This document shows positions 47,145 to 56,365 of a stretch of DNA of 63,134 bases, in pieces. Source of the stretch: Paracoccaceae bacterium (lineage in GTDB: Bacteria > Pseudomonadota > Alphaproteobacteria > Rhodobacterales > Rhodobacteraceae); contig JAGXGW010000010.1 of the NCBI GenBank assembly GCA_024636555.1, positions 1-63,134 of the forward strand, read 5' to 3'. The notes below the pieces were generated by a model. The model saw only the letters and a list, made by a program, of their open reading frames with translations, had not been told where the DNA came from and ran no database searches. Numbering within the stretch: position 1 is the stretch's first letter; each line of letters opens with the position of its first letter. The translations under genes and the position numbers were made by a program.

Positions 47145-47924
47145 ATGGATCTTGGAATCAAGGGAAAGCGCGCGCTGGTCTGCGCGTCGAGCAAGGGGCT
47201 GGGTCTGGGCTGCGCCCGCGCTCTGGCCGAGGCCGGCGTCGATCTGGTGATGAACGCGCGCGGGCCTGACGCTCTGGAAGCGGCAGCGCAGGCGATCCGT
47301 GACGAATTCGGCGTCAAGGTCGAGACGGTCGCCGCCGATGTGACCACCGAGAACGGCCGTCAAGCTGTGCTGGAGGCTGGCCGCGACGTCGATATTCTTG
47401 TCACCAATGCTGGCGGCCCGCCCCCCGGCCTGTGGTCCGACTGGGAGCGTGACGATTTCATCCGTGCGCTGGATGCCAATATGCTCACCCCGATCGCGCT
47501 GATGAAAGCCCTGATGCCCGCGATGATGGAACGCGGCTGGGGGCGGGTGATCAACATCACCTCGCAATCCGTCAAGGCGCCGATCCCGCAGCTCGGCCTC
47601 AGCAATGCCGCGCGCACGGGCCTCACCGGCTATGTCGCAGGCACCGCCCGTCAGGTGGCCGCCAAGGGCGTCACGATCAACAACCTGCTGCCCGGCATCC
47701 ATGCCACTGATCGCGCCGATGCGCTGGATGGCGGTGTGGCCAAGGCGCAGAACATCTCGCTGGACGAGGCGCGCAAGCGCCGTGCGGCCAGCCTTCCTGT
47801 GGGCCGCTACGGCACGGCCGAGGAATTCGGCGCGGCCTGCGCGTTCCTGTGTTCGACCCATGCCGGGTTCATCGTGGGGCAGAACATCCTGCTCGACGGC
47901 GGGGCCACGAACGCCACGATCTGA
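47145..47924 (+). CDS. Atypical SDR, 3-oxoacyl-ACP-reductase-like, lacking catalytic Tyr
   Basis: This 259-residue Rossmann protein has the cofactor loop CASSKGLGLG (the canonical TGxxxGIG modified) and NAGG (residues 87-90). At the active site the usual YxxxK is replaced by SNAAR in LGLSNAARTGLTG, so the catalytic Tyr and Lys are both missing; Ser in NITSQS is kept. This matches the known BKR-like SDR subgroup with imperfect catalytic tetrad. GGGAGGA precedes the ATG. Reductase activity should not be assumed. Confidence 0.85.
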   Translation: MDLGIKGKRALVCASSKGLGLGCARALAEAGVDLVMNARGPDALEAAAQAIRDEFGVKVETVAADVTTENGRQAVLEAGRDVDILVTNAGGPPPGLWSDWERDDFIRALDANMLTPIALMKALMPAMMERGWGRVINITSQSVKAPIPQLGLSNAARTGLTGYVAGTARQVAAKGVTINNLLPGIHATDRADALDGGVAKAQNISLDEARKRRAASLPVGRYGTAEEFGAACAFLCSTHAGFIVGQNILLDGGATNATI

Positions 47925-47957
47925 TCCGGTTCGCAAGCCGGGGCTGCGGCCCGCCCG

Positions 47958-47978
47958 TTCTTCTTGCCGGAAATATCC
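47958..47978 (-). repeat. Intergenic 21-bp repeat, copy 4
   Basis: This is an exact copy of the family pattern in minus orientation, 34 bases after the SDR stop. A G-rich stretch and a perfect terminator hairpin (47990-48011) follow it on the plus strand, the same composite order as copy 2. Confidence 0.75.
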
Positions 47979-47989
47979 GCGGGGGGTGA

Positions 47990-48011
47990 GGGGGGCGGCA
48001 GCCCCCCTTTT
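47990..48011 (+). terminator. Rho-independent terminator after the SDR gene
   Basis: GGGGGGC-GGCA-GCCCCCC is a perfect 7-bp stem directly followed by TTTT. It is plus-oriented, 65 bases after the SDR stop, immediately downstream of repeat copy 4. Confidence 0.85.
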
Positions 48012-48128
48012 GACCGCGCGCAGGGCAGACAGGCTTGCAGCATGCGACCGCCCCTGCTAGAGCGCTTTCCGACTGTAATGATCGGAAATGTCTGTTTGAC
48101 CCAGCCCAATCCCAAACCGGCGACTGCC

Positions 48129-49226
48129 ATGCCTGCGCGCACCGCTGCGGCCCCCGTGCCACGGCTGGAAATCCGCAATCTGATGCGGCGCTTCGGCGGG
48201 GTGCCCGTGGTCGACGATGTTTCGCTGACCGTGATGCCGGGGCAGGTGACCTGCCTTCTCGGCCCCTCGGGCTGCGGCAAATCGACGACACTGCGGATGA
48301 TTGCGGGGGTGGAGGTCCAGGATTCCGGCGAAATCTGGGTCGATGGTCAACTGATCTGCGACACTGTGTTCCGGATACCGCCCGAACGCCGCGCCATCGG
48401 GCTGATGTTTCAGGATTTCGCGCTGTTCCCGCATCTCAGCGTGGCCGACAACGTGGCTTTCGGCCTCAAAGGGCCGCGTGACGCGCGCCGGGCGCGGGTC
48501 GAGGAACTGCTCCAGCGGGTCGGTATGGCGCGTTTCATCGACGCCTATCCGCATTCGTTGTCGGGGGGGGAGCAGCAGCGCGTCGCGCTGGCCCGCGCCC
48601 TGGCGCCCCGTCCACGGATCATGCTGATGGACGAGCCGTTCTCGGGGCTGGACAACCGCCTGCGTGACGATATCCGCGACCAGACACTGGAAATCCTCAA
48701 GCAGGAGGATGCGGCCGTGCTGCTGGTCACGCACGAGCCGGACGAGGCCATGCGGATGGCCGACGAGATTGCCCTGATGCGGGCCGGACGGATCGTGCAG
48801 CGCGGCGCGCCCTACAATATCTACAATGCGCCCAAAGACCGCCAGTCGGTTGCGTTCTTCAGTGATGTCAACGTGATACGCGGCGTTGTTCAGGGGGCGC
48901 TGACCGATACGCCGTTCGGGCAGTTTCTGGCGCCCGGCGTGCCGGACGGTGCCGAGGTGGAGATCGTCATCCGCCCGCAGCATATCAAGATCGACCTTGA
49001 TCGCGGCGGACGCGGCCCCAATCCGACCGCGCAGGACGGTGTCGCCGCGCGCGGCGAGGTGGTGCGTGCGCGCTTCATGGGCAGTGAAAGCCTTGTCGAG
49101 TTCCGCATGGATCACGACGGCTCGATCCTGAAGGCGACGGTGCCCAATGTGTTCCTGCCCAGCCCCGGCAAGGCGCTCTGGCTGATGATCCGGCGGGACC
49201 GCTGTTTCGTGTTTCCTGTGCGCTGA
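48129..49226 (+). CDS. ABC transporter ATP-binding protein (PotA/FbpC type)
   Basis: This ATPase has about 365 residues, with Walker A GPSGCGKST, signature LSGGEQQRVALARAL, Walker B RIMLMDEPF and switch His VTHEPDEAM, followed by a C-terminal TOBE-like domain (about 240-360). That layout is found in importers for Fe3+, spermidine/putrescine and similar solutes. No permease or binding-protein gene is adjacent, so it is orphaned here and its substrate is unknown. The start is uncertain: 48129 is used because 12 residues then precede LEIRNL; 48078 is an in-frame alternative. No ribosome site settles it. Confidence 0.82.
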   Translation: MPARTAAAPVPRLEIRNLMRRFGGVPVVDDVSLTVMPGQVTCLLGPSGCGKSTTLRMIAGVEVQDSGEIWVDGQLICDTVFRIPPERRAIGLMFQDFALFPHLSVADNVAFGLKGPRDARRARVEELLQRVGMARFIDAYPHSLSGGEQQRVALARALAPRPRIMLMDEPFSGLDNRLRDDIRDQTLEILKQEDAAVLLVTHEPDEAMRMADEIALMRAGRIVQRGAPYNIYNAPKDRQSVAFFSDVNVIRGVVQGALTDTPFGQFLAPGVPDGAEVEIVIRPQHIKIDLDRGGRGPNPTAQDGVAARGEVVRARFMGSESLVEFRMDHDGSILKATVPNVFLPSPGKALWLMIRRDRCFVFPVR

Positions 49227-49270
49227 TCGTCTCGGGTTGACCTTGCTGCGGCGGCGGGTGCCTCCGGCGG

Positions 49271-49291
49271 GGATATTTCGGGCAAGAAGAA
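49271..49291 (+). repeat. Intergenic 21-bp repeat, copy 5
   Basis: This is an exact copy of the family pattern in plus orientation, 44 bases after the ABC-gene stop. G/C-rich sequence precedes it but does not form a perfect stem. Confidence 0.75.
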
Positions 49292-49471
49292 ACGCGCGCT
49301 TTTGTCAGGCTGTCACGGGCGCGCCGATATCCTAGGCTGTCATGTAGAAAAACCCCTGTCTGGCGCTGTATTGGTTCTTCCAACCGGCGCTGATCGTCAT
49401 TAGATGTGGGTGGTGAAGGTGCAGGGCGGCCGCGCGGCCCCCGTTGAGGCGCCAAGCAAGGGAGAATTGCA

Positions 49472-49690
49472 ATGCTGAACAATATCGGACTTCCGGGTCT
49501 TCTGCTGATCGCGGTGGTCGTGCTTGTGCTTTTCGGGCGCGGCAAGATCAGTTCGTTGATGGGCGAGGTCGGCAAGGGCATCACCGCCTTCAAGCGCGGT
49601 GTGAGCGACAGCACCAAAGAGTTGGAAGACGGCACGGAAGAGACCACCGTCAAGGACGTCTCGCCGGACAAAGAGAAAGACAAGGTCTGA
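49472..49690 (+). CDS. tatA: Twin-arginine translocase subunit TatA
   Basis: TatA forms the pore-like assemblies of the Tat pathway, which exports folded cofactor proteins. The 72-residue protein has one N-terminal TM helix, the [21 protein letters not shown] hinge and amphipathic helix (residues about 21-41), and an acidic tail. AGGGAGA precedes the ATG. First of tatABC, three bases before tatB. Confidence 0.93.
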   Translation: MLNNIGLPGLLLIAVVVLVLFGRGKISSLMGEVGKGITAFKRGVSDSTKELEDGTEETTVKDVSPDKEKDKV

Positions 49691-49693
49691 TCC

Positions 49694-50359
49694 ATGTTCG
49701 ATATGGGCTGGACCGAGCTTTTGCTCATCGGCATCGTGGCCCTGATCGTTGTGGGCCCCAAGGAATTGCCGATGCTGTTCCGCAATGTCGGGCGGTTTGT
49801 CGGCAAGGCGCGGGGCATGGCGCGGGAATTCAGCCGGGCGATGGAAGATGCCGCTGACGAATCCGGTGTGCGCGATGTGGCCAAAAGCCTGAAATCCGTT
49901 GCCGACCCCAAGAAGATGGGCCTGGACAAGATCCGCGAAGCAACGGACGAGTTCAAATCATGGAAACCGGGGTCGGAGACCGCCAAGCTGGCGCAGGACC
50001 GCGCCGAGGCTGCTGCAAAGCTGCGTGCACAGACCACGGACAAGGCGCTGAGCGCGAAATCCGCCGAGGTCAAGGCAGAGGTTGCGAGAGCCGCCGATGC
50101 AAGCCCTGCCGCATCCGCACCCAAATCCGCATCCGCGCCTGCCGCAAAGCCCAAGTCTGCCGCTGCCAAAAGCGCTCCCGAGGCGAAACCCGCGGCAAAA
50201 GCCGCAAAGCCCGCCAGCGGTTCCGGAATGACGGGTGCCGCCAAGGCTGCGCCGCCCTCCGGTGCAAAGAAAGCGGCGACCGGGAAGGCTCCGGCCAAGA
50301 AAACCCCGACCAAAAAAGCCCCGGCCAAGAAATCCGCCGATCCTCAGGCGCAAGAGTAG
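49694..50359 (+). CDS. tatB: Twin-arginine translocase subunit TatB
   Basis: TatB pairs with TatC as the signal-peptide receptor. The 221-residue protein has an N-terminal TM ([20 protein letters not shown], with the conserved Glu and GPKELP hinge) and an amphipathic helix to about residue 65. A long Ala/Lys/Pro low-complexity C-terminal tail (about 130-221) is typical of alphaproteobacterial TatB. It is 3 bases before tatC. Confidence 0.92.
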   Translation: MFDMGWTELLLIGIVALIVVGPKELPMLFRNVGRFVGKARGMAREFSRAMEDAADESGVRDVAKSLKSVADPKKMGLDKIREATDEFKSWKPGSETAKLAQDRAEAAAKLRAQTTDKALSAKSAEVKAEVARAADASPAASAPKSASAPAAKPKSAAAKSAPEAKPAAKAAKPASGSGMTGAAKAAPPSGAKKAATGKAPAKKTPTKKAPAKKSADPQAQE

Positions 50360-50362
50360 ATC

Positions 50363-51274
50363 ATGACCAAACAAGACGAGATCGACGACAGCAGCGCCCC
50401 GCTGATCGAGCATCTGGCGGAACTGCGTAACAGGCTGATCCACTCGATTGTCGCATTCATCATCGCAATGGTGATCTGCTTTACCGTCTGGAATCCGATC
50501 TTCAACTTCCTGACCCATCCGCTCTGTACCGCCCTGGCCGAACGGGGCCACGCGGATTGCGGCCTGATCCTGATCCGCCTTCAGGAGGGGTTCTTCGTCG
50601 CGATCTCGATCTCGCTGATGGGCGGGCTGATGCTGTCCTTTCCCTATATCGCCTTTCAGATGTGGCGTTTCGTGGCACCCGGCCTTTACAAGAACGAGAA
50701 GGGCGCGTTTTTACCGTTCCTTCTGGCCTCGCCTTTCATGTTCTTTCTGGGGGCGGCCTTTGCCTTTTATGTTGTCACGCCGCTGGCCTTTGATTTCTTC
50801 CTCGGGTTCCAGCAGCCAGGAGCGATTTTCACCGAAGGTGCGCCGACGGGGAACGCCGTCGCCGGGATCGCCTTTCAAGGCTCCGCGCAGGAATATCTGA
50901 GCCTGACGATCAAGTTCATCGTGGCCTTCGGCCTGTGCTTCCAGCTTCCGGTTCTGCTGACACTGCTGGGCAAGGCCGGGCTGGTCAGCTCCGAAGGGCT
51001 GGGCAATGTCCGCAAATATGCGGTGGTGGCCATTTTGATTCTGGCGGCCCTTGTGACGCCTCCCGATGTGATCACGCAGGTGATCCTGTTCGTTGTGGTC
51101 TACGGCCTTTACGAGGTGTCGATCCTTCTGGTGCGCCGCGTCGAGACCAAGCGCGAGGAGAAGCTGCGCGCGGAGGGGTATTACGACGACGAGGAAGCGT
51201 TCGACGAGTCCGTGATGGACGAGTTCGACGAGGATCCGGCAAGCGGGACCGATACCGAGGACAAGAACACGTGA
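50363..51274 (+). CDS. tatC: Twin-arginine translocase subunit TatC
   Basis: This 303-residue six-TM receptor opens with the conserved [15 protein letters not shown] (the HLxELR motif that binds the twin-Arg signal) and has [20 protein letters not shown] in the first periplasmic/cytoplasmic turn. The C-terminal 45 residues are a charged, acidic tail longer than E. coli TatC (258). The stop overlaps the next gene's GTG start (GTGA). Confidence 0.94.
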   Translation: MTKQDEIDDSSAPLIEHLAELRNRLIHSIVAFIIAMVICFTVWNPIFNFLTHPLCTALAERGHADCGLILIRLQEGFFVAISISLMGGLMLSFPYIAFQMWRFVAPGLYKNEKGAFLPFLLASPFMFFLGAAFAFYVVTPLAFDFFLGFQQPGAIFTEGAPTGNAVAGIAFQGSAQEYLSLTIKFIVAFGLCFQLPVLLTLLGKAGLVSSEGLGNVRKYAVVAILILAALVTPPDVITQVILFVVVYGLYEVSILLVRRVETKREEKLRAEGYYDDEEAFDESVMDEFDEDPASGTDTEDKNT

Positions 51275-52116
51275 CGGCAAAGACCCTGAAACGGATCGCG
51301 GAGGCGCTGGAGCGTCTGGCACCACCCTCCCGTATCACCCCCGATTTCGACGCGGCCAAGGCCTTTGTCTGGCATGTCGAGCCGGAGCGGCTGGAGCCTG
51401 TGGCACATGTGGCGGGGGTGGCGTTGCGCCTGCTGGTGGGGGTGGATCGTTCGCGCGATACGCTGTTGGAGAACACGCTGCAATTCGCGCACGGCCTGCC
51501 TGCGAACAACGCTCTGCTCTGGGGGGCGCGCGGCATGGGCAAGTCCAGTCTGGTCAAGGCGGTCCATGCCGAGGTCATGGCGCAGGGCCTGCCGCTGAAA
51601 CTCGTGGAATTGCAGCGCGAGGATCTGCCCTCGGTGGCGCGCCTGCTCAACCTGTTGCGCGCAAGGCCGGAACGCTTCTTGCTGTTTTGCGATGATCTGT
51701 CCTTCAGTCATGATGACCAGCATTACAAATCGCTCAAGGCGGTGCTGGATGGCGGGATCGAGGGGCGGCCCGAGAATGTGATCTTCTATGCCACCTCGAA
51801 CCGCCGCCATCTGATGCCGCGCGACATGATCGAGAACGAGCGCTCCAGCGCCATCAGCCCCTCCGAGGCGGTGGAGGAGAAGGTATCGCTGTCAGACAGA
51901 TTCGGGCTGTGGCTGGGCTTTCACGCCTGCGATCAGGACCAGTTTCTGGCGATGATCGACGGCTATTGCGCCGCCTACGGGATCAGCATCCCGCAAGAGC
52001 GGCTGCGCGCCGAGGCAATTGAATGGCAGGCTACGCGCGGCTCCCGTTCCGGCCGTGTGGCATGGCAATTCGTCACCGATCTGGCAGGCCGTGAAGGTGT
52101 CAACCTCCCGGGCTGA
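51271..52116 (+). CDS. AAA-type ATPase, DUF815 family
   Basis: This 281-residue ATPase has Walker [10 protein letters not shown] at residues 85-93 and Walker [11 protein letters not shown] at about 135-144. The family (DUF815, PF05673) is widespread and uncharacterised. GTG 51271 overlaps the tatC stop, so it is co-translated with tatC. Its place in the tat operon suggests, without proof, a role linked to Tat or envelope protein handling. It converges on the nlpD-like gene, 37 bases away. Confidence 0.85.
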   Translation: MTAKTLKRIAEALERLAPPSRITPDFDAAKAFVWHVEPERLEPVAHVAGVALRLLVGVDRSRDTLLENTLQFAHGLPANNALLWGARGMGKSSLVKAVHAEVMAQGLPLKLVELQREDLPSVARLLNLLRARPERFLLFCDDLSFSHDDQHYKSLKAVLDGGIEGRPENVIFYATSNRRHLMPRDMIENERSSAISPSEAVEEKVSLSDRFGLWLGFHACDQDQFLAMIDGYCAAYGISIPQERLRAEAIEWQATRGSRSGRVAWQFVTDLAGREGVNLPG

Positions 52117-52153
52117 GGCTGACACGTTCCCGCAAAGTGTGAGACCGCCCGCT

Positions 52154-53425
52154 TTAGCGCGGTGCGAGGTAGGGTGTCGGATCGACGCTGTCAAAGCCCT
52201 TGCGGACCTCGAAATGCAGGTAGTTCGACGAGCCGGAGCGGATCTGCGCGATCTTCTGGCCGCGCGTGACCTTGTCATCCTTCTTGACGACAGCCCCTTC
52301 CACATTCGCATAGACCGTCAGCAGATTGTCGGGATGCCGGATCACGATGATCGGGATCTGGTCCGCGCTGGCGGTGATCGCGGCGACGGTGCCCGCTTCG
52401 GCGGCGACGATGGCCGTGCCGGAGGGGGCCTGTATGTCCAGACCGTCATTGCGGCCTTTCTGGTAGTCGCGGATGATCGTGCCCTGCACCGGGGTGGCCA
52501 GTTGCGCGCTGCGCGTGGGTGCGGTCTGGCTGGCGCCGAGGTCGGGGGCCGTGGTTGGAGGCGCCGGTGCTGCGGCGGGCGCGGGCGTCTCGCGGGGCAG
52601 CGGTGTGGCGGCAGAGGGCGGTGTCGGCGTCGGCGAGCCTACGCCGGGGGCGCTGACGGCTGCTGTGGTCGCGATGGGGCGTTGCGGCGCTTCGGTATCT
52701 GGGACCGGAATCAGCAGATACTGGCCTTCACGGATCGTGTAATCCGCGCCCAGCCCGTTCCATTCGGCCAGCGAGCGCACTGACACGTTGTAGAGCCGCG
52801 AGACGGTGAATGCGGTCTCGCCGCGCTGTACGCGGTGGCGGGTCGGCTCCATGCCGGTTTGCGCGCGCGGTACTGTTGCGGGGGCAGAGGCTGCTGCGGG
52901 TGTTGCACCGCCGGTCAGCGGGGGCAGGGTGGTCGTGCTGACCGCGCTTGGGCCGGAGCGGTCGATGGCGCTGCTGGCCATGGAGGTGATGTCGGTGCCG
53001 ACTGCACCCGTGGCGGGCGAGGGTTCGGCCACACGCCCCGGCAATGCCAGCACCTCGTCCGGGCGCAGGGGATCGGCGGGACGCATGCCGTTGAAACGGG
53101 CCAATTCCTCGGGATCGACACCGATGCGGGAGGCCACATCCGTGACGCTGTCACCGCGACGGGCCACAGCCACCTGATAGTTGGGATAGGAAATCACGCC
53201 GCGCGCATCCGGTGTGGGCCGGTTGGCGACGGGCTGGCGCGCGGCTTCGGCGGTGTCCAGCGTATTGCCGAAATTGCCGCGCATGTCGAAATCCAGCGGT
53301 CTGTCGCAGGCGGCGAGCAGGCCGAGGGCCGTTCCCGTCAGCAACAGGCGGCGCAGGGTGTTGCCAAGCCGGAACTGTCCTTGATCATGTGCAAGGCAGG
53401 CGGCGGGACGGCTCTGTTGGGTCAT
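52154..53425 (-). CDS. nlpD: NlpD-like lipoprotein, LysM x2 and degenerate LytM/M23 domain
   Basis: This 423-residue protein has a lipoprotein signal with lipobox LLAAC. Two LysM peptidoglycan-binding repeats follow at about residues 80-130 (YQVAVARRGDSVTDVASR) and 195-245 (HRVQRGETAFTVSRLY). An Ala/Pro linker leads to a C-terminal M23-like domain. The metal ligands look incomplete: GRNDGLDI lacks the first His and YLHFEV lacks the first His of HxH. As in E. coli NlpD/EnvC it is therefore probably an amidase activator for cell separation, not a peptidase. It follows pcm and surE, the classic surE-pcm-nlpD order. Confidence 0.9.
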   Translation of the reverse strand: MTQQSRPAACLAHDQGQFRLGNTLRRLLLTGTALGLLAACDRPLDFDMRGNFGNTLDTAEAARQPVANRPTPDARGVISYPNYQVAVARRGDSVTDVASRIGVDPEELARFNGMRPADPLRPDEVLALPGRVAEPSPATGAVGTDITSMASSAIDRSGPSAVSTTTLPPLTGGATPAAASAPATVPRAQTGMEPTRHRVQRGETAFTVSRLYNVSVRSLAEWNGLGADYTIREGQYLLIPVPDTEAPQRPIATTAAVSAPGVGSPTPTPPSAATPLPRETPAPAAAPAPPTTAPDLGASQTAPTRSAQLATPVQGTIIRDYQKGRNDGLDIQAPSGTAIVAAEAGTVAAITASADQIPIIVIRHPDNLLTVYANVEGAVVKKDDKVTRGQKIAQIRSGSSNYLHFEVRKGFDSVDPTPYLAPR

Positions 53426-53521
53426 CTCGATTTCCTCTGTCCTGCCCCTTGCGACGGGGCCTGGTTGTTTTGTGTCATACCGGCGATTGCATCACACCGG
53501 GGCCGTCAGGCGCAGGGGCGG

Positions 53522-54163
53522 TCAGTCACGACCCAGCCCTTCCACCAACGGCACAAACCGTACCGGACGCAACTCGTCATACTCAAATCCGGTCTCGTGA
53601 CGGGTCACGCGGATCAGGCTTTGTACCGTATCGGACTGGCCGACAGGCAATACCATGATACCCCCGATTTTCAACTGGGCCAAGAGGGGGCCGGGCGGGT
53701 CTTCGGCGGCAGCGGTCACAAGTATGCGGTCAAACGGGGCCTGATCGGGCAGACCAAAGCTGCCATCGGCGGTAAAGGCGGTGACATTGCTGAGTTGCAG
53801 CGTCTCGAAAATCTGCCGCGCCTCGCGCACCAGACGGCGGTGACGGTCCACCGTATAGACGCGCCGTGCCAGTTGCGACAGGATCGCGGCCTGATAGCCG
53901 GAACCGGTACCTACCTCCAGCACGGTATCGCGCGACGAAATGGCAAGGGCCTGCGTCATAAGCCCGACCACAGAGGGCTGGCTGATGGTCTGGCCACATG
54001 CAATGGGCAGCGGCATGTCCTCATAGGCGCGATTGGCGAACAGACCGCGGATGAAAGGGCCACGGTCGATCTTTTCCATTGCCGTCAGCACACGGCTGTC
54101 CGTCACCCCCTTGGAGCGCAGGGTGTAGAGGAACTGCATCTTGCGTTCCGCCTCGTCGGTCAT
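53522..54163 (-). CDS. pcm: Protein-L-isoaspartate O-methyltransferase
   Basis: Pcm repairs damaged isoaspartyl residues by SAM-dependent methylation. The 213-residue product has the SAM loop [18 protein letters not shown] and [19 protein letters not shown] (substrate/active region). It overlaps the surE stop as ATGA, the usual coupled pair. A 96-base gap separates it from nlpD. Confidence 0.95.
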   Translation of the reverse strand: MTDEAERKMQFLYTLRSKGVTDSRVLTAMEKIDRGPFIRGLFANRAYEDMPLPIACGQTISQPSVVGLMTQALAISSRDTVLEVGTGSGYQAAILSQLARRVYTVDRHRRLVREARQIFETLQLSNVTAFTADGSFGLPDQAPFDRILVTAAAEDPPGPLLAQLKIGGIMVLPVGQSDTVQSLIRVTRHETGFEYDELRPVRFVPLVEGLGRD

Positions 54164-54942
54164 TCGATCCCTTTCAACCCGTCCAGAAGATCATGCGCCG
54201 TCAGATCGGCGCGCATCGGGGTGACCGAGATATAGCCCTCCAGATTCACCGCGGCATCCGTATCCGGCAGCGTCGGCACATGCTGCTCGCCGCCCTTGAT
54301 CCACAGAAAACGCCGCCCCGAGGGCGACAGATGCGGCTCGACCGAAAAGCGCGTATTGCGCCGGAAGCCCTGCGGCACAACACGCGATCCGCGCACATCC
54401 TTGGCCGGCACCGGCGGAAAGTTGATGTTGTAGAAGGTGCGGTAATCCGCGTTGTCCTGCGGTGTCGCCTCCAGCAGCTTGCGGATCAGAGAGGCTGCGT
54501 GCACGCCCGCCGCCTCGAACGGATCGGGGGCTGCAAAGTTCGACGGCCCGAGATATTGCGACAGCGCCATCGCGGGGATGCCTTGCAAGGCCCCCTCCAT
54601 CGCGCCGCCCAGCGTGCCGGAGTAAAGCGCGTTCTCGGCGGAATTGTTGCCGCGGTTGACACCGGAGAGGATCAGATCGGGGCGCGTGCCGTCCATCACG
54701 TCATGAATGCCCGCAAGGACGCAATCGGCGGGGCTGCCTTCGGCGGCGAAACGGCGCTCGCCCAGCTTGGCGATCATCATCGGATGGGTATAGCTGATGC
54801 AATGGGCCACACCGGATTGCTCGAAGGCAGGCGCGACGACCCAGACCTCGCCATCGGCACCGGCAAGATCGTTGGCGATCTGTTCCAGCACGGCCAGCCC
54901 CGGCGCATTGATCCCGTCATCATTGGTAATGAGAATACGCAT
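54160..54942 (-). CDS. surE: 5'/3'-nucleotidase SurE
   Basis: SurE is a metal-dependent nucleoside-monophosphate phosphatase of stress and stationary-phase survival. The 260-residue protein begins [15 protein letters not shown] (metal ligands D8, D9) and has the SGVNRGNN and [16 protein letters not shown] blocks. CAT at 54940-54942 gives the start; the open extension to 55155 crosses the intergenic repeats and is not real. Confidence 0.95.
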   Translation of the reverse strand: MRILITNDDGINAPGLAVLEQIANDLAGADGEVWVVAPAFEQSGVAHCISYTHPMMIAKLGERRFAAEGSPADCVLAGIHDVMDGTRPDLILSGVNRGNNSAENALYSGTLGGAMEGALQGIPAMALSQYLGPSNFAAPDPFEAAGVHAASLIRKLLEATPQDNADYRTFYNINFPPVPAKDVRGSRVVPQGFRRNTRFSVEPHLSPSGRRFLWIKGGEQHVPTLPDTDAAVNLEGYISVTPMRADLTAHDLLDGLKGIE

Positions 54943-55012
54943 ATCTGCCCCAATCCGCCTTTTTTTATGGTGTAGAGGAGCAAGGCGGCAGGGGCAAGCA
55001 GACAGGCCCGCC

Positions 55013-55033
55013 TTCACTGTTCTGCAAATACTC
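55013..55033 (-). repeat. Intergenic repeat, copy 6 (variant)
   Basis: On the minus strand it reads GAGTATTT-GCA-GAACAGTGAA: the first half matches the family exactly and the second half diverges. It forms an inverted pair with copy 7, 19 of 21 bases identical. Confidence 0.6.
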
Positions 55034-55082
55034 AATCCGCGTTTTGCCACAGGAACGCCCTGCGCCTGAAGAGAGGTGGAAT

Positions 55083-55103
55083 GAGTATTTGCAGAACGAT
55101 GAA
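55083..55103 (+). repeat. Intergenic repeat, copy 7 (variant)
   Basis: GAGTATTT-GCA-GAACGATGAA in plus orientation. With copy 6 it can fold a stem with a 49-base loop between the SDR stop and the surE start on the minus-strand transcript, a possible terminator or processing structure. Confidence 0.6.
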
Positions 55104-55117
55104 GGTGGCGCGGCAGT

Positions 55118-55759
55118 TTAGCCCAGCAAGGCCAGCAGGCGTGCCGCCTCGTCACGTGGATGCGCCAGCGGGGCGCGGTCCTCGCCGGGGAAAAAGCGCG
55201 CGCGGGTGGCGGTGTGCATCGGTGCGGGGGTCAGAACATGCACTTTCGGGCCTGTCTTGACGGTTTCAGCCGCCCAGCTTTGCGCCAATGCAATCTGTGC
55301 CGATTTGGTTGCACCGTAAGCGCCAAAGAACTTCTGACCCGCACGCGGATCGTCAAAGAACATAGCGGCCCCCTCCGATCCCAGCAGCGGGGCGATATAG
55401 GGGATCAACTGGCCGGTCGCGGTGACATTGCAGGCGACGGATTTGTCCCAGTCGCGCGCGTCGATGGTGCTGGCGGGCGAGAGCGGGGCGGCATGGACCG
55501 CTGTATGCACCCACAGATCCACCTTGCCCCAACGGTCATGGATCGAGCGGCAAAGCTGCGCCATCGCGTCCGGCTTGGTGATATCCATCGGGGCCAGCGT
55601 CGCCTGACCGCCTGCCGCCTTGATCCGGTCGTCGAGTTCTTCCAGCGCGCCCGTGGTGCGGGCGACCGCGACGATATGATGGGTCCGCGACAGGGCCTCG
55701 GCCAGGGCGGCACCCAGCCCGCGGGAGGCACCGGTGATCAGGGCGATTTTCTCGGACAT
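55118..55759 (-). CDS. Short-chain dehydrogenase/reductase
   Basis: This 213-residue SDR has the cofactor loop TGASRGLG (residues 9-16) and an active site YGATKSAQ (YxxxK intact); the region before it (MFFDDPRAG) replaces the usual Ser strand and is less typical. Substrate unknown. ATG 55759 is used because GGAGAGCCGAG just upstream gives a ribosome site; 55783 is an in-frame alternative. It is followed by a paired repeat and surE. Confidence 0.85.
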   Translation of the reverse strand: MSEKIALITGASRGLGAALAEALSRTHHIVAVARTTGALEELDDRIKAAGGQATLAPMDITKPDAMAQLCRSIHDRWGKVDLWVHTAVHAAPLSPASTIDARDWDKSVACNVTATGQLIPYIAPLLGSEGAAMFFDDPRAGQKFFGAYGATKSAQIALAQSWAAETVKTGPKVHVLTPAPMHTATRARFFPGEDRAPLAHPRDEAARLLALLG

Positions 55760-55837
55760 CTCGGCTCTCCTTGCAGGCTGCATATGGAGGCGGTTTGCTG
55801 GACTGGGCCGCGAAGGTCAAGGGGGCAGGCTACCGCA

Positions 55838-56104
55838 TCAGGGCATCGCCAGCCGTTGCGCCTCTCCGTTGAAGATCATGTGGATCATGCCGGGTTCAAT
55901 CGCGGCGATTGTTGCCTTGCCAAGCGCGTCGCCCGGTCGCAGGTGCTGGATCTTGCCGTCCGATGTGCGGATCATGGCGCGTGAGGCTTTGCCTGCGACG
56001 ACCGTGCCCACCAGGGTGATACCGTCCAGCGGCAGGCGCTCTGGCAGCGTTGCGGCTGCTTGTGTTTCGGCCGTGGCCGGCGTTGTCTCGTCTGTGCTGC
56101 TCAT
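55838..56104 (-). CDS. Small GspC/PilP-like domain protein
   Basis: The 88-residue product from ATG 56104 (GGAAG upstream) consists mainly of one small beta domain: LDGITLVGTVVAGKASRAMI, then DGKIQHLRPGDAL and MIHMIFNGEAQRL. The pattern resembles the HR-type domain of GspC and PilP pilus/secretion proteins, but no secretion genes are nearby and there is no TM or signal. Longer in-frame starts (56143, 56185, 56308) exist and their extensions look non-native. Function unknown. Confidence 0.6.
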   Translation of the reverse strand: MSSTDETTPATAETQAAATLPERLPLDGITLVGTVVAGKASRAMIRTSDGKIQHLRPGDALGKATIAAIEPGMIHMIFNGEAQRLAMP

Positions 56105-56365
56105 GGGGATCTTCCGTGCAGTCCGCGCCGAATCGGCGGGCATGGCATTGCTGTCTTGCGTGGGTACGTCATGGCCGTTTCGCATGTCGGGGCGGACAGG
56201 AAAAGGGCTGTACGCCACGTCTACACGGTGCCACCACCGCGATGCGCGATCTGCCGCCAAGCGACTGGCAAAGAGCCGCCGGACCTGATCGGCCGGCCTG
56301 CGACTCAATGTCCGTACAGCTTGGCAAGGTGCGGCGATGCCGCTGCAGAAGCCTGGTTTGAGGCT

